DNA from: Deuterostichococcus epilithicus
Lineage: Eukaryota > Chlorophyta > Trebouxiophyceae > Prasiolales > Stichococcaceae
Length of the DNA stretch: 64,000 bases
Reading direction: 5' to 3'
NCBI GenBank assembly: GCA_033439295.1
Contig: JAVTLE010000011.1
Span: forward strand, 1,302,082 to 1,366,081
Positions 46,772 through 58,400 of the stretch are shown piece after piece. Position 1 is the first letter of the stretch; each line of letters opens with the position of its first letter. Position numbers and translations under genes: made by a program. Under the pieces are notes generated by a model. The model saw only the letters and a program-made list of their open reading frames with translations. It had not been told where the DNA came from and searched no databases.

Positions 46772-49700
46772 TCAGGCGCGGGCCTGCGTCTTCAGCGACT
46801 TGCCAATGTGGATCAGCTGCCAGCGCTCGAAGTGGTGCGGCGCCTTCTGCATCGCGCCCCGCAGCGCAGCCTCCAGCCCTGGGGTTAGACACTTTCGCTG
46901 CGCCAGGCTCTTCACTGACTCCGCCAGCTCAGCGACCTTGAAGGACATGACTCCCCGGGACTCGATCTCTGTCGCAATCGCACGCGGCAGCGCATCGTCG
47001 ATGTGCCGCAGCCGGCTGCAGGCGAAGGCCGCAAACACGATGTCCTGTCCGTTGAACTCCGGCAGCCGCGCCGCCAGCGTCGCAGACACCTGCGGGCATA
47101 ACGCATTATGCCGCGACTTTCTTAGTGCCCCACCATCCATTCCATGCACCATGTGTCTGCGTCACCTTCAGGTTGTGTGTGCGCTAAGCAACAGGTCAAG
47201 CCTTGGCATGCGCTGCTGTGGGGCTTTGGTGTTGTTCCACATACCTCGGGCGACAGTCCTGAGGAGCCAGGGGCGAGGCGCGCCAGACCCCAAAAGATGG
47301 TGGCTAGCTGCCGGATGGGCGCGTCTGCTGCGTGGGCGGCCAGCGCTGCAGCGGCGGCGCGCAGCACGGCCAGGAACACGGGGCCATGGCCCCTGTACTT
47401 CACCTGCATCGTGACAGCGCCGAGACTGGGCTCCTTCATCCTGGTCGTGCAGATAGGCAACTGCTGGAGAGACGAGCAGGCCATGGTCTCATTTGGGGCA
47501 GCACTGCTTGCGACGCCGTCGCCTACTCGTGTACCACCGCGCAGGTTGAGACGTGCGCAGCCGAGTCCATCGGCAGCCAGCTCGTCCACGCACCGTGCCG
47601 GACTGTCGTGAGTGTGCACTTTGGAGTGTCGTTGCTCGTTGCCCCACGAGCCGGGCGCAGCTGCTGCTGTGCGCGCACCTTGCTGAGGCTGTAGAGCAGG
47701 GTGCTGAGGTCTACAAGGTTCATCTCGCCCAGCTGCGCGCTGGCCGCCACGACGATGGCGTCACACAGGCGCTGGTCTGCGGCGCCGACCTGCGGCAGAA
47801 ATGCATCGGTGGTCTGCAGCTCGCTGTCCATGCGCTGCGTACTGCACAGAAGCTCTTCACGCTGTGCATGTCGTGCGCATGCAGGCACAGCCACCCCACC
47901 TGCAGCAGTGCCCCTTCCCAGCAGCATGCGCATCGTTTGCACGTCAGGTGCAAACACAGCAGCAGCGACAGCTTGAAACCCACCTGCATCTGCGCCCACA
48001 GCAGGTTGACGACCTCCTGCGGCTTGAGCGGCGCCGCCCGCTGGCTGATGCGGCGGCAGAACTCAGCGTTGATGGCGGTGGCCAGCGCCTCCGACTCGCC
48101 CAGCTGCGCGGTCGGCAGCCGCACGAGCGCCGTGGCCACGTTGGCCAGCGCCTGCCCCGACATCTCCCCCACGCGCTCCTGCGTCTCGTTGAAGGACATT
48201 CATTGAAGAACACAGTGTTAGAGGGTTTGTCTTGTCGAACAGAGTGCAGAACGGCAGGATGCTGTAAGTCCAATGATCTCTCATGCGGTCCTACGGCTGG
48301 CGCCCCATGCGTGTCGCTCCCGCACCCAATGCCCGACCCGCAGGCTCTCCGGTCAGCAGAGCAATCGAAGCTGCAATGGCGCAGCCAAGCATGCGCAGGG
48401 CACAGGCATGACAACACTACAGAGCAAGCAGGCGAGGAGTAGCCCTGACTGCTCCATACGTGCCCAGGCCTGTGGTGGCTCCCATTCATGCGCACCCGGC
48501 TGGCGGCCATCAGCGCCGGCAGCAGCCGCGGTGAGGCAGGCACGTGGCGCAGTCGCGCAAAGGCCGTCAGGACATTCGCCAGCTCCCGAGGCTCCAGATC
48601 GGCGAAGTGCTTCTCCGTCTGCGCCGTCAGCAGCCGCAGCAGCGGCGGCGACCGGATCTGCAGTTTTCCGAGGCTCCACAGCGTGCCTGTGGGGAACCGG
48701 GCGGGGCATGGCACGCGTGCGACGCTGGCTAATTCCCAGCTGCGAGACTATGTACAGACCGAACCCCGGACACAGCGACGAGGGACGGATGTGCAGAGGT
48801 ATTCAAAGTGCAGGCCTGGCGAGACACAGGCGCCACGAATGGAGGGTTGGGCAACACACCTATCGTCTCCAGACGCCCGAAGGACTCCTGCTCGTGAATG
48901 GCTGAACTGCACAGGGCGCTGATGCACGCTTCCTCCTTAAACCCGAAGCGTGCAAACGCCACCTGCAAGGCGCGATTAGTGGCGTCACAGGAGCACCCAT
49001 GCGCCAATCCCGCCTCAGCCACACGATGAGCGCATGAGCCGCCCACACTTGGGCCACATTTGTCATACGGTTTGCAGTCGTGCTCGGCGACCCTCCGACA
49101 GACCACTGCTTATGAGTCGTAGCGCCTGAGCATCTGCCACATGGCTGTCCCACCCCCCCCGCCCCCCTCCCCTCCACACATAGACACCGCCCACCAGCAG
49201 GTGGCAGGTGTCGAGCGGCGTAAAGTCAGGCGCCAGGACCAGCGCCCGCTCCGCGACGCCTTCGAGAAGCGCCGTGTCCACGGCGCAGTCGCCCAGGCTG
49301 CTCAGCGACCAGATGGACAGGGACAGCCCCTGCGGCGTGAACTGCTCCAGCCTGCAAAGGGCGGCGGAAGGAAGCAAATGAGCGTGGGGTGTCTTGTGAC
49401 GGCGGCCGCAAACAAAGGCAGACGCCCCCGCCATCAGTGGCTGAAGGTGGCAGCAGGCAGCGAAAGTACGCTGCAGCCGCGCGGCGCACTCCGCAGCGCC
49501 GGAGGTGCATCTGTCCTGCAGCGCCTTGCTGACGAGTTCGCGAGCCCTAAGCAGCGATGGCGGCAACGGGCCGAGGTCTGCGCCTCTGCCCTCGCCAGGA
49601 TGCCCTATTTAAGGCTTCCCTGGCAGGCAGCATGGAGCACTGCGATGCACACAAGCGTCCGCGCCTGCTCCCGACGCTGGCCAGGGCTGCCTCGGCAAGC

Positions 49701-51425
49701 CGGGGCCCGAGGCGCTGCTGCAGCACGGCATAGCCGTACAGCAAGTTGCACAGGCCCTGCGCCTCAAAGTCGCCAATGCGTGCCGCCGCCCGCGGCGCAA
49801 TGGCATCCAGCATCGCGTCAGCAGGGTGCCGCAGCCGCCCGAAACTCCACACCAGGTTCGCCATGCCCTGCATCGGCAGACTATGCCATCGTCGGATTGC
49901 AGAATCCCTGCCGCCTTCAGCTGGTTGTCTCGTCTTCAGCTCGGCTTCAGACGCTAGGCCCAGCAACCAAACAGGCACACCGCGCTGCAAGCTGCGCGGG
50001 CTGCCCACACCGCGGGCTGCGGTCCTCGAGATGGTGCGGAGGTGTCCGGGGCAGCGCAGCACGCACCTGGGACGTCAGCTGGTCCGTCTTCTCGATGGCG
50101 GCGACCGCTACCGCGTCGAGCAGCCGGCCAGCGGCGGCATCCGGCGCGTCACGCTCGCTGAGCTTTGCAACACTCCACGCCACTAGCGCCAGCTGCTTGG
50201 CTTCCAGTTCCGGCACGTGCTGGTGCAGCTGCTCTGCCAGCTGCTGCAGCAACGGCCCCGGGTGATGGTGCAGCCTGCGCACAGGCCACGCCAGCGAGTT
50301 TGCCGCAGGACGTTGCCCGTATACTTGCACGACGAAGACACGTTAACGTGCAGCCTCACTGTGCTAAAGAGCAATTCTGCATCATGTGCTTTTGCGGCCT
50401 TGAACGTGCCCGCGGCAAACACTGCAACTCAGCCCAGCGCACACAATGGATCTCCGGGTGTCGGCACTGTCATGGGCCATGCGCTCGCATAACATGCCAC
50501 ACCATGCTAGCGTGTGCACGGCGTGTGCTAAGGTGCAGCCCTCGAGCCTGTAAGGAAGTCACCTGCCGCAGGACCACAGCAGCGTAACCTGCTGCGATGG
50601 ACGCAGTGCGGGCAGCGCCCCCTGCGCCAGCGAGCAAAGCTCCTCGAGGAAAGCCGTCTGTTGCGCCTGTGACACGTCGTCGTCCGGCTGGTCCATCGTC
50701 GCCAGCGCCTTGAAGCAGGTCGTGATGTTGGCCGCCTCAAACAGCACGTCCTGTGAGCGCATTGCAAGAGCGCGTTGCAAAAAGCACCAGCGGCAGCGGT
50801 GTCAGGCGGACGATCGCATGATGGGCAACCTCGTGGAGTGGTTTGGTACGGGCGTATGCTCATAAAATCCCCACCTGTTCGCTGACTGCGCGGGAGATCT
50901 TATCGTAGTTGCCTGCTCGAAAGTTCTGCGCCGCGCTGCGGGTGTCTAGCAACGGCTGCTGCCCCTCAGGGTCGGCCACTCGGCCCTCCTGAAACGCCTG
51001 TCTAGTCACATGGCGGCTGACGTCGCATTGCCGTGCGCGCTGCTGTTCTCTGTGCCATGACCTCGTGCCTGCTGGCTGGAACGGTCGCCTGTGTAAGACC
51101 CCCCAAACCCCATTGTGACAGCCGCCCGCCGCGTGCGGGCACTGCGAATGCATGCCCAGCATGTTTCACCAGTCGTCAGCCGCACGGTATTGCTGCCTGC
51201 CCGCCTGCACCTCGCCTGAAGATGGGCAGGGGACTGCCAGCGTGGCCACAATCGGTCCCAGCCATTCCTTGATGTGAACTCCGCAGCTTCAGATAGTTTG
51301 CAGGCGAAGCGGCGCCAGCTGGATCTGCTGTATCGGCCTCCTGTTTGAGGCTCGACACTAGCGTCCGCGGTGCTAAGCCAATGTTGCAAAGCTGATATCC
51401 AAGAAGACGGTGGCAACGGACACAT
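46772..51425 (-). CDS. OPR-type helical-repeat protein, probably an organelle RNA-binding factor
   Basis: Twelve exons on minus: 51425-51216, 50997-50875, 50750-50563, 50274-50067, 49867-49665, 49351-49195, 48962-48860, 48686-48496, 48178-47984, 47789-47679, 47403-47245, 47089-46772; 721 residues. The protein is built of about 10-12 related helical repeats of roughly 38 residues. Examples are GMANLVWSFGRLRHP, AQGLCNLLYGYAVLQQRLG, AKQLALVAWSVAKLSERD, PRELANVLTAFARLRHVP, PQEVVNLLWAQMQ and LVDLSTLLYSLSK. This is the look of octotricopeptide (OPR) proteins such as Tbc2, which are expanded in green algae and act on chloroplast mRNAs. The target RNA and the organelle cannot be told; the first exon is the least certain. 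Introns after exons 1 and 5 are GC-AG. Confidence 0.8.
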
Positions 51426-51809
51426 CAAGTGATTTCGCAGCAACCCTTCATCAGCAAATGGCCGCGGTCGATGGCAGACCGCTTGCTGTGGGACTCAAAA
51501 AGCCCTCAGAGTTTCTCAACAGCCGGCTGAGACGCGCAGCGCCATGTTGTCAGCCGCAGCAGCGGAACGACCGGAGCCGGAGTCACAGCCGTAGTCCTCT
51601 GCAGGTGGTGCACCTGCCTCGCCCCTTGACGTGACGATAGCAAACGCATCCGTCGGGAAGGGTTTGGGTTCTGAGATGCTATGGAATGCCGATCAATATC
51701 TTAAGGTTTTGTTCATCAGATTGTAGACAGCAGTGGAAGGCTGCGTCAGGATCTGCAGCTGCGCATACAGCGATGTGTGTACAGCTTTACTTGTACGTAA
51801 TTCCGGGCG
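51426..51809. promoter_or_regulatory. Divergent upstream region of the OPR and sucrose-phosphatase-like genes
   Basis: About 384 bases between two start codons facing apart. No exon is recognised; both promoters should lie here. Confidence 0.4.
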
Positions 51810-51888
51810 ATGACTGTTGGTCAGGCCGCGCGCCGGAGGTTGCGGCACCAGACGGCGGCAGCGGGCCTTAATGGCAGCGACGCGCTCA

Positions 51889-51931
<43 letters not shown>

Positions 51932-54929
51932 CCATGAGGAGGCCCAGCTGCGCTTCGACGACGGACAGGACGGCGCGGCGGAGCCCGCCACGCCGGCAAG
52001 GGCGGCGGACGGCGCTGCGGCGATCACGCTGCACTACGCCAGCGGCTGGCGCGCTCCGTCGATGCTGTACAGCCTGCAGGGTGGCGAATGGGACAGCTGC
52101 GACCTGGCCGAGGTGCAGAAATCTACTCGTCGCTGCCCTTCTATTGTCGAACTCTGGCAGCCAGCTTCTGCGTGGCGGCACTGTGCAGCTCTGTAGAGGA
52201 CAGTTCGAGCACTGCTCAGGCATGAAGCGCCTCTGCACATGCGGAGTGCAGCCTGCTGCATGGGGCATTGACAAAGTTGCTAGAGCCTTCTTGGCGCAGG
52301 TGGCATCGTCTTCGGGGCAGTGGAAGTCGGTCACGTTCCGGCTCGACGGCGGGGCGGCGCCGGCGTCGGAGCCGAAACCGCTGCTGGAGTTCGTGATGAC
52401 AGATGGCAGGTCGTGGGACAAGCCCGTTGATGGTGAGTGCAAGTGCGCAGTGTTGCAGTGCGTGGCCACTGACTGGTCCCTGGCGTGTCAGTCACGGCAC
52501 ACCACTCGCGCGTCTGCATGGTCAGCGGCCGGCCAGAGGCTGCTGAGGCATGTGTGGCCGCTGAGGCATGTGTGGCTGCGCCGCAGGCGGCAACTACGTC
52601 ATCAACGAGCGGGGGCGCTTCACGCTGAGGGACGGCGCAATCGCGGCGGTGCCGGGGCCGCCCGTGCTGGTCGTGTCGGATCTGGACGACACGATGATTG
52701 GGGACGATGGCGGCACGGCCGTCTTCAAGCGGTTTTGGGAGACGACGGTGAGTGGCGCGGCACCCGGCAGCCGCTGCCACATCTCTGAATTTGGTGATGA
52801 ACCTGCAGATCACGCGCCATTCATGTGCCATTCCTCGGACGGCGCAAACGGTGCAAGCTGGGATCGCCTTCGCCCAATAGCATCAGGATGAGGTGCAAGG
52901 TGGGTCTGCATCAGGTTCGGCAGGCGAAGGCTACAGGCTTGATACCCGAGCACGACCGCTGCTCAATGCGGTACGTGATATTGATGCGCAGGCGGTGCCG
53001 CGGGGGTCGAGGCTGGTGTACAACACAGGACGGGCGCTGCACAAGTGCCAGGAGCTGTTTGAGGAGAAGCGGGAGGTGCTGCCAGCGCCAGACCACCTCA
53101 TCACTTCCGTGGGCACAAAGGTCTGCAACTGGGAAGCTGCACATATGCTCCTGCGCTATTGATGCTGCACCTGCTTCGGCATTGGCGCTGTTCCAGGAGA
53201 AGCAAGAGTCGCTGCCTTCGCCGGACTACCTCCATCAAACCAAAAGGACTGGGAATGGGATGGGGAAATGTAACATGGAGGGTCCCATGCACTTGCGGAA
53301 CATGCTTGATCTACACGTCCATCTGCTCCTGCTTTGAAGTCGTCCCTGCTGGAGCATTCACCCCCGCCCCCCTCGGTCACAGGCACCTCGTAATCTGCAT
53401 TCGCCTGGCCGCAGCCGGCGGCGGACGCGAGGCACGGACCGGGCCGGCGCCGGCCCTTCTGCGGTCGCGCCCTCTCCTGGCGCCTGAACCAGGAACGCAC
53501 CGACACAGTGCGGCCGCACCCGCTGCGCAGGTGTACAGCCGTGTTGGTGGCGAGTGGGCGGTGGACGCGGACCATGCGGCGCTGCTGGACGAGGCCTGGG
53601 ACCTGGAGGTGGTGCGGAATGCCGCTTACTCGGCGCTGGCCGCCGTTGGGCGGGAGCGCATGCACTTCCGGCCGCCCGACGAGCAGAACGAGCACAAGGT
53701 GAGGCTGACGTCGCCGGCGTCCCGGCCGCCTGCACGTTCTGCTGACAAGCGGGACGGGCACGGGGCGGGTCGGCCCACCGGTGCCAGAGCCGGGCGTCTG
53801 GTACCTCGGAAAGGCACTGGGTGACTGGGTCAACGGACACGCTGCATGCCGTCTACTCCTCCCCAGCCGAACAGCCGCTTCGCATCGCCTGCCGGCAGCC
53901 GCGCGTCCTCTGAGAAGAGATGATATACATGAAATGACCTATGAACAGTCTGGGGTGTTGCCGCTCATATGCCGATGCGCTCCTGCTTCCACAGGTGAGG
54001 TGTTTCCGCTCATGTGCCGATGCGCTCCTTCTGCCACAGGTGACGTGCGGTGTCGCGGTGAAGGTTCTCGACAAGGTGCTGGACTCGGTGCGGCGCGCCT
54101 GCAAGCGCGGCGGCGTGCGCGCGCGACTCATCACCAGCGGCGACGGCGACTGGCGGTACCTCGACATCGTGTCGCACAACGCGGTGCGCACAGATGCTTG
54201 TTCGTGAAGCGCTGCTTTCCTCATGGTGAATGTGGAGGCATCCCGGGGGCTCGCCTCTGACAGCAGTGGCGGCCAGAGCTCTGCAGCATTGGAGCTCATC
54301 ATCAACAGCCGCCATTGGTGTCGGTCAGGAGTGGCCGCAGCATCGAGGCCCTTTTGAGCCTCAACACGTTTGCGCGTGGCCTGGGTGCACCATCAGGTCT
54401 GCCGGCGCTTCAAAGTCACCCGCTTGCTGCCCGTTTGGCGTTGACTCTCCTTCTCCACTCGCTGCCCAATCAACTGCCGACTTGCTGCTCGCAGGGCAAG
54501 CTGCAGGCCATGGAGCATGTGCGGCGCAAGCTGGGCTTCCACCACTCGGAGACCGTCGCCTGTGGTGACTCAGGTGTGCTCGTTGCTGCGCGTTGTGTAC
54601 AGACGTTGGGAGGTGCTCAGGTGTGTTGCCCCATTGGACACCATGCCCCATCGGACACCAATCTGCGAGCTGACAGGCCAACTGCGACCGTTCAGCTGCG
54701 CACGAGGCTCGAGTTGACGCGTGCTACGTGTCTCGCAGGGAACGATATAGCTATGTTCCAAGGGCGCAACCGCGGCATCCTGGTCAGCAACAGCCAGCCG
54801 GACCTGCTCGACTGGCTGTCGGAGCAGCGTCGGCAGCAGGAAGGCGGCGACGACGGCCGACTGCTGCTGGCGGGCAAGGAGCGCGCCCGTGGCATCCTGG
54901 AGGGCCTCGCGCACTTTGGGTTCCTGTAG
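51810..54929 (+). CDS. SPP: Sucrose-phosphatase-like HAD hydrolase with an N-terminal starch-binding module (CBM25-like)
   Basis: Eight exons: 51810-52112, 52300-52432, 52587-52747, 52992-53120, 53531-53698, 54040-54183, 54495-54573, 54739-54929; 435 residues, all in phase. After a polyglutamine run, residues about 60-165 resemble a CBM25 starch-binding module (ITLHYASGWRAPSMLYSLQG; LLEFVMTDGRSWDKPVDGGN). The C-terminal part is an S6PP-type HAD phosphatase: motif I SDLDDTMIGDD, motif II LVYNTGRAL, the cap region, the motif III lysine in GKLQAMEHV, and motif IV ACGDSGNDIAM. Sucrose-phosphatase makes sucrose from sucrose-6-phosphate in the cytosol. A starch-binding module would suggest a plastid or another phosphorylated sugar as substrate. 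The separate C-terminal domain of plant SPP is absent. Exon 6 has a second in-frame acceptor 45 bases upstream. Confidence 0.85.
51891..51930 (+). repeat. CAG run encoding polyglutamine
   Basis: Thirteen CAG codons between the N-terminus and the starch-binding module of the phosphatase gene. Confidence 0.9.
52542..52577 (+). repeat. Tandem repeat at the acceptor of phosphatase exon 3
   Basis: The unit gctgaggcatgtgtggc is repeated twice in tandem, ending about ten bases before the acceptor at 52586. Confidence 0.85.
53052..53235 (+). repeat. Interior of phosphatase exon 4 copied into the following intron
   Basis: Exon bases 53052-53104 (LFEEKREVLPAPDHL) recur, diverged, at 53186-53235 in the next intron (LFQEKQESLPSPDYL). 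Most differences are synonymous or conservative, as if the copy had once been read as protein. Confidence 0.8.
53950..54039 (+). repeat. 45-bp tandem duplication with two functional-looking acceptors
   Basis: Two tandem units of about 45 bases each end in a good CCACAG acceptor (53994 and 54039). Each unit shares ccgctcat and gccgatgcgctcct. Use of the first acceptor adds 15 in-frame residues (RCFRSCADALLLPQ plus a Val) and keeps the frame open. Confidence 0.9.
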
Positions 54930-55430
54930 CCGAGTCTGTAAGTCTTCATTGCAACGTCCGCATGGAGCCTTTTGGGAAGGTTGGCTTATGTCAAGGCGCA
55001 GAACAGCCTGCCAATCACAACTGATACGAGGGGATGCGCTGGGTATGGGCTTTGGGGGCCCCATGGAGGCGGGGTCTCATGCGAGGCTTTCGACATGACT
55101 GTTGGGCTGCTGAGCGGCTGATGCGTCTTTGCAACGTTGTGCATCTAGCGGGCGTCACCCTTGTACCTAGCATATCTGGTTGTCTCATGACATGATTTTT
55201 GAACCTTTAGGCAGCTGCCGCCACCAATTTGATTTGCTCAATTGCTGAAGCTGTTGCAAACGTGTTTGTCACTTATCTGCTCAATGTCTGTGGTCTCAAG
55301 CTGCAATCGAATTTGACCATCTATTGGCTTAAGCATGGCAGTGGAGGCTGTTCACTCTCTCGTCCTGTCGCGCTCACACACTCCAAACCCACCCACATCC
55401 AGGGGTCGGATGGCTCACAGACCGCATAGC
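54930..55430. other. Convergent 3' flank
   Basis: Between the phosphatase stop and the stop of the DUF4239-like gene. No exon is recognised. Confidence 0.4.
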
Positions 55431-58400
55431 TTAAGAGTCGGGCGGCTCAGGGTTGGACGGCTGCGATGGGTCACTGGTGCTGGCGTCATCGGGCGAGAGC
55501 TTGACGCTGGGCCTGAGCGCGCGCAGCGACTTGGGCGTCGCGCCGTACAGGTCCGGCATCGTGGGCCGCTTTGGCAGCTGGGGCGCTCCTGGTGCAGACA
55601 GAAGAAAGAATTCATATGAGCAGATACCCAGCAGCAGGGTCAAGAACCATCTGCTTCTTGGATGTGGGCTGTCATCGGGATGCGGGCTGTCATCGGGACG
55701 CTGATGTGGGCCAAGCAACAAACAGCAGGCGTGCGGTTCGTGGTGCGCCGTCACAAACCCTGGGTTTGCATCCCCACTCACCGGGCGGCTTGAGCTTCGG
55801 CTGCCGCACTGAAAGCGATGCCAACCCCTCCGCCTGTGTGCATGGTGCATACAGCCGTCAGCGGCGACCAGGCCCTCACATGGCATGGTTGCGCTGGTCC
55901 TCACATGCAACCTTGGCGCAGACCCTCAACAGGTCGAGGCGGCAATGCTCATGTCATGTCTCCATGATGGTGTTGAACGACACACCCGCACCCAACTCAG
56001 CTGTTCTGCACCGCAACAGCGCTCCCATGCATGACCGCGCACCTTCTTGCCCTCCAAGTCGGCCTGTGCGACGGCCACTCCGGCGGGACGCCTGTTGAGG
56101 TACGAATTCGTCTCCGCATTTGCCTTGCCCGTGCCTGGGTGAATCAGCAGAAGAGTGAGCTGAGCGTCGCAAGGTCACTGCTGCAGGGACGGCCCACACA
56201 GGCGCGGCGACAAGCAGGCATCTTTCTTGCACATGTGCCGCAAGCAGTAATCAAGCGGGACGCACAAAGCCTAGCAGTTTCCAGGGCATCGGGCGGCGGC
56301 CGGTGTCGCACCTGGCTCTGGGATGATGGGCAGCGCCTGATGCCTCCTCAACATCCTATCGGTGTACATCAGCCGCTCCTCCATTGCTGTCGCGCTGCTG
56401 TAGACGCCCTGCAAGTGACGAAACTGCCTGGCGAATCACCAATAGCATTCTTGGCGCAGCAATCAGCAGTGACAACATATCGACCAAACAGGGTTGTACA
56501 GTATTTGCATGAGTCGCACCTCTGAAGGGTCGGCCAAGTCTGTGATGACCTGCAAACATGCTTGATTGATGGGTGAGCATATGCGCACAGCGAAACGAGC
56601 CGTCGCGCATGACATTGGCTTCCTACAGTTGGGCAGCGCTGTCAGGCGCGATGGCGGTGTGACGGCTACTCTGACCACGTGAGCCAGAGGAGTGGGCGCC
56701 AGCGTACCAGCAGAACGAAGGTCATCAGGCTGCATAGGACGGTGAAGAGCAGCTGCCTGCCCTCTGTGCTGAAGCTGTTTTCGACCAGGGTGGAGACTTC
56801 AGTGAGTGACGCATCGCAGAGCTGCAACATGGTGCATGGCACTGGGTGCGCTGGCCGAGAACAATGAGCACATGGCTCTGCGGGCAGGCAGCGGGTTGCC
56901 TCCGCCGCCAGCGGGTCGCAATCGAACAGAGATGAACAGAGGGCACGCAGCCTTCTCAAGAGAACCTTCTGCAGGATACTTTCTGCACTACGAGTACTCC
57001 TCACCTGCCTCCTGGTTCCAGTAGGACCAGGGTCAGGATGAAGGTGATCGCAATGATGTACAGCAGCGCCCAGTGCACAAAGGGCAGTGCCTGCAGTCGG
57101 CGAGTCCAGTTTTCTTGTTTGTGGTCAAGGAGGCCTAGTGCGCTCAGGAGGAGAAACACAAGGCGCTTGTCAGGGTGCAGCGTATGGGGCTTCCATAGGA
57201 GGTGCAGTCTCGCCCTTTCGTGAGGGACGCCGCAACCAAATCTGAATGCGGCTGGCCAGGTAGCGGCTCACCCTGAGGGCGGCTGCCTGACGCATGTTCT
57301 GCGACTGGGCCAGCTTCAGTGACGCGGCCAGGAGTGCAGACACCTCTGCGCCGTTTGCCCTGCACGGCAGCAGCCACGGCAGCAAACATCAGGAAATTCC
57401 TATCTGCCGCTCTGTGACAGCCGAGACAGCGGTGATGAAGCTGTAATCCTGCATGTCATGGTGCTACGAGTTGTGGGCTCCCGTATCGGACTCCAGTACC
57501 CAATGCAGCCGGCGTGAGTAGCATGGGACAACAGGGGCTGAAAGACCGGTATGCGCCAAGTCGCAGGTGGCCGCACTTGTAGCGGCGGGCCTCGGTGCGG
57601 ATGACGCTGAGGGCCAGGCCGTCCTCAAACGGCGGCAGCTGATTGATCTCGGTACGGATCTCCTGGTCGATGTACTTGCCGACCTAGGCGAGACGCAGTG
57701 GGTTTTGGTAAGGCCCGGCATCGCACACGTACGCAGCGCAGGAACAGCATTCCGATGGGCGGATGACAATGTCGTCTCCGCTTCCGCGGCTCTCGTGTCT
57801 CCCCAAGCGCTTGCCAGTCAGGGATCCGGGGCTGTGCACCTGGTTCAGGATGCTGTAAGCCTCGTCACCCAGCGCCCAGACTGCCTCCTCCATGACCTCC
57901 TCCAGTATGCCGATCTCCTGTGTGGCGCGACCGTGAGCTTGTTCATGCATGACCGTCCACGCAGGATGTCAGACGCTGAGCACGATCGCATCCCTGCTAT
58001 CCGATGACAGGCATGCGGTGTTGCCTGTGCGCATGTCGCACCTCGTAGAACTGTGCCACGAGGTCCCGCTGCCTCTGCACACAGCAAGACGCCAGCAGCT
58101 GTTGGTTGGAATTGTTCTCGTATGGTGGGAAACTTGTTCTCGTATGTAGGTTCAATGAAATTCGAGACATCCCGGAGGCTGGGCCACACAAGGTCGGAGT
58201 GCATCAGGGAAAGGAGCGTGGGAGGGATGCGGGCGACTCACATTGTACAGGAACGCAATTGTGTTGCCCGAAAAGATGGAGAAGAGCAGCGACAGCTCTG
58301 CGCAGACAAGAGGAGGCTTTGTTCTCGCTGCAAAAGGGTTTTCACTGCACAAGAGAGCGGAGCGCCATGCAGCTTGGATTGTGCGCGACGCAGAGCATGG

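Noticed and set aside
51410-51634. A first exon of the phosphatase gene in this open frame.
   Set aside because: The frame has no ATG start (it opens with GTG), lies against the divergent OPR start, and no phase-consistent link to 51810 was found.
53981-54039. The upstream AG (53994) as the main acceptor of phosphatase exon 6.
   Set aside because: Family alignment continues smoothly only from 54040. The longer form adds 15 residues absent from relatives, so I kept it as an alternative.
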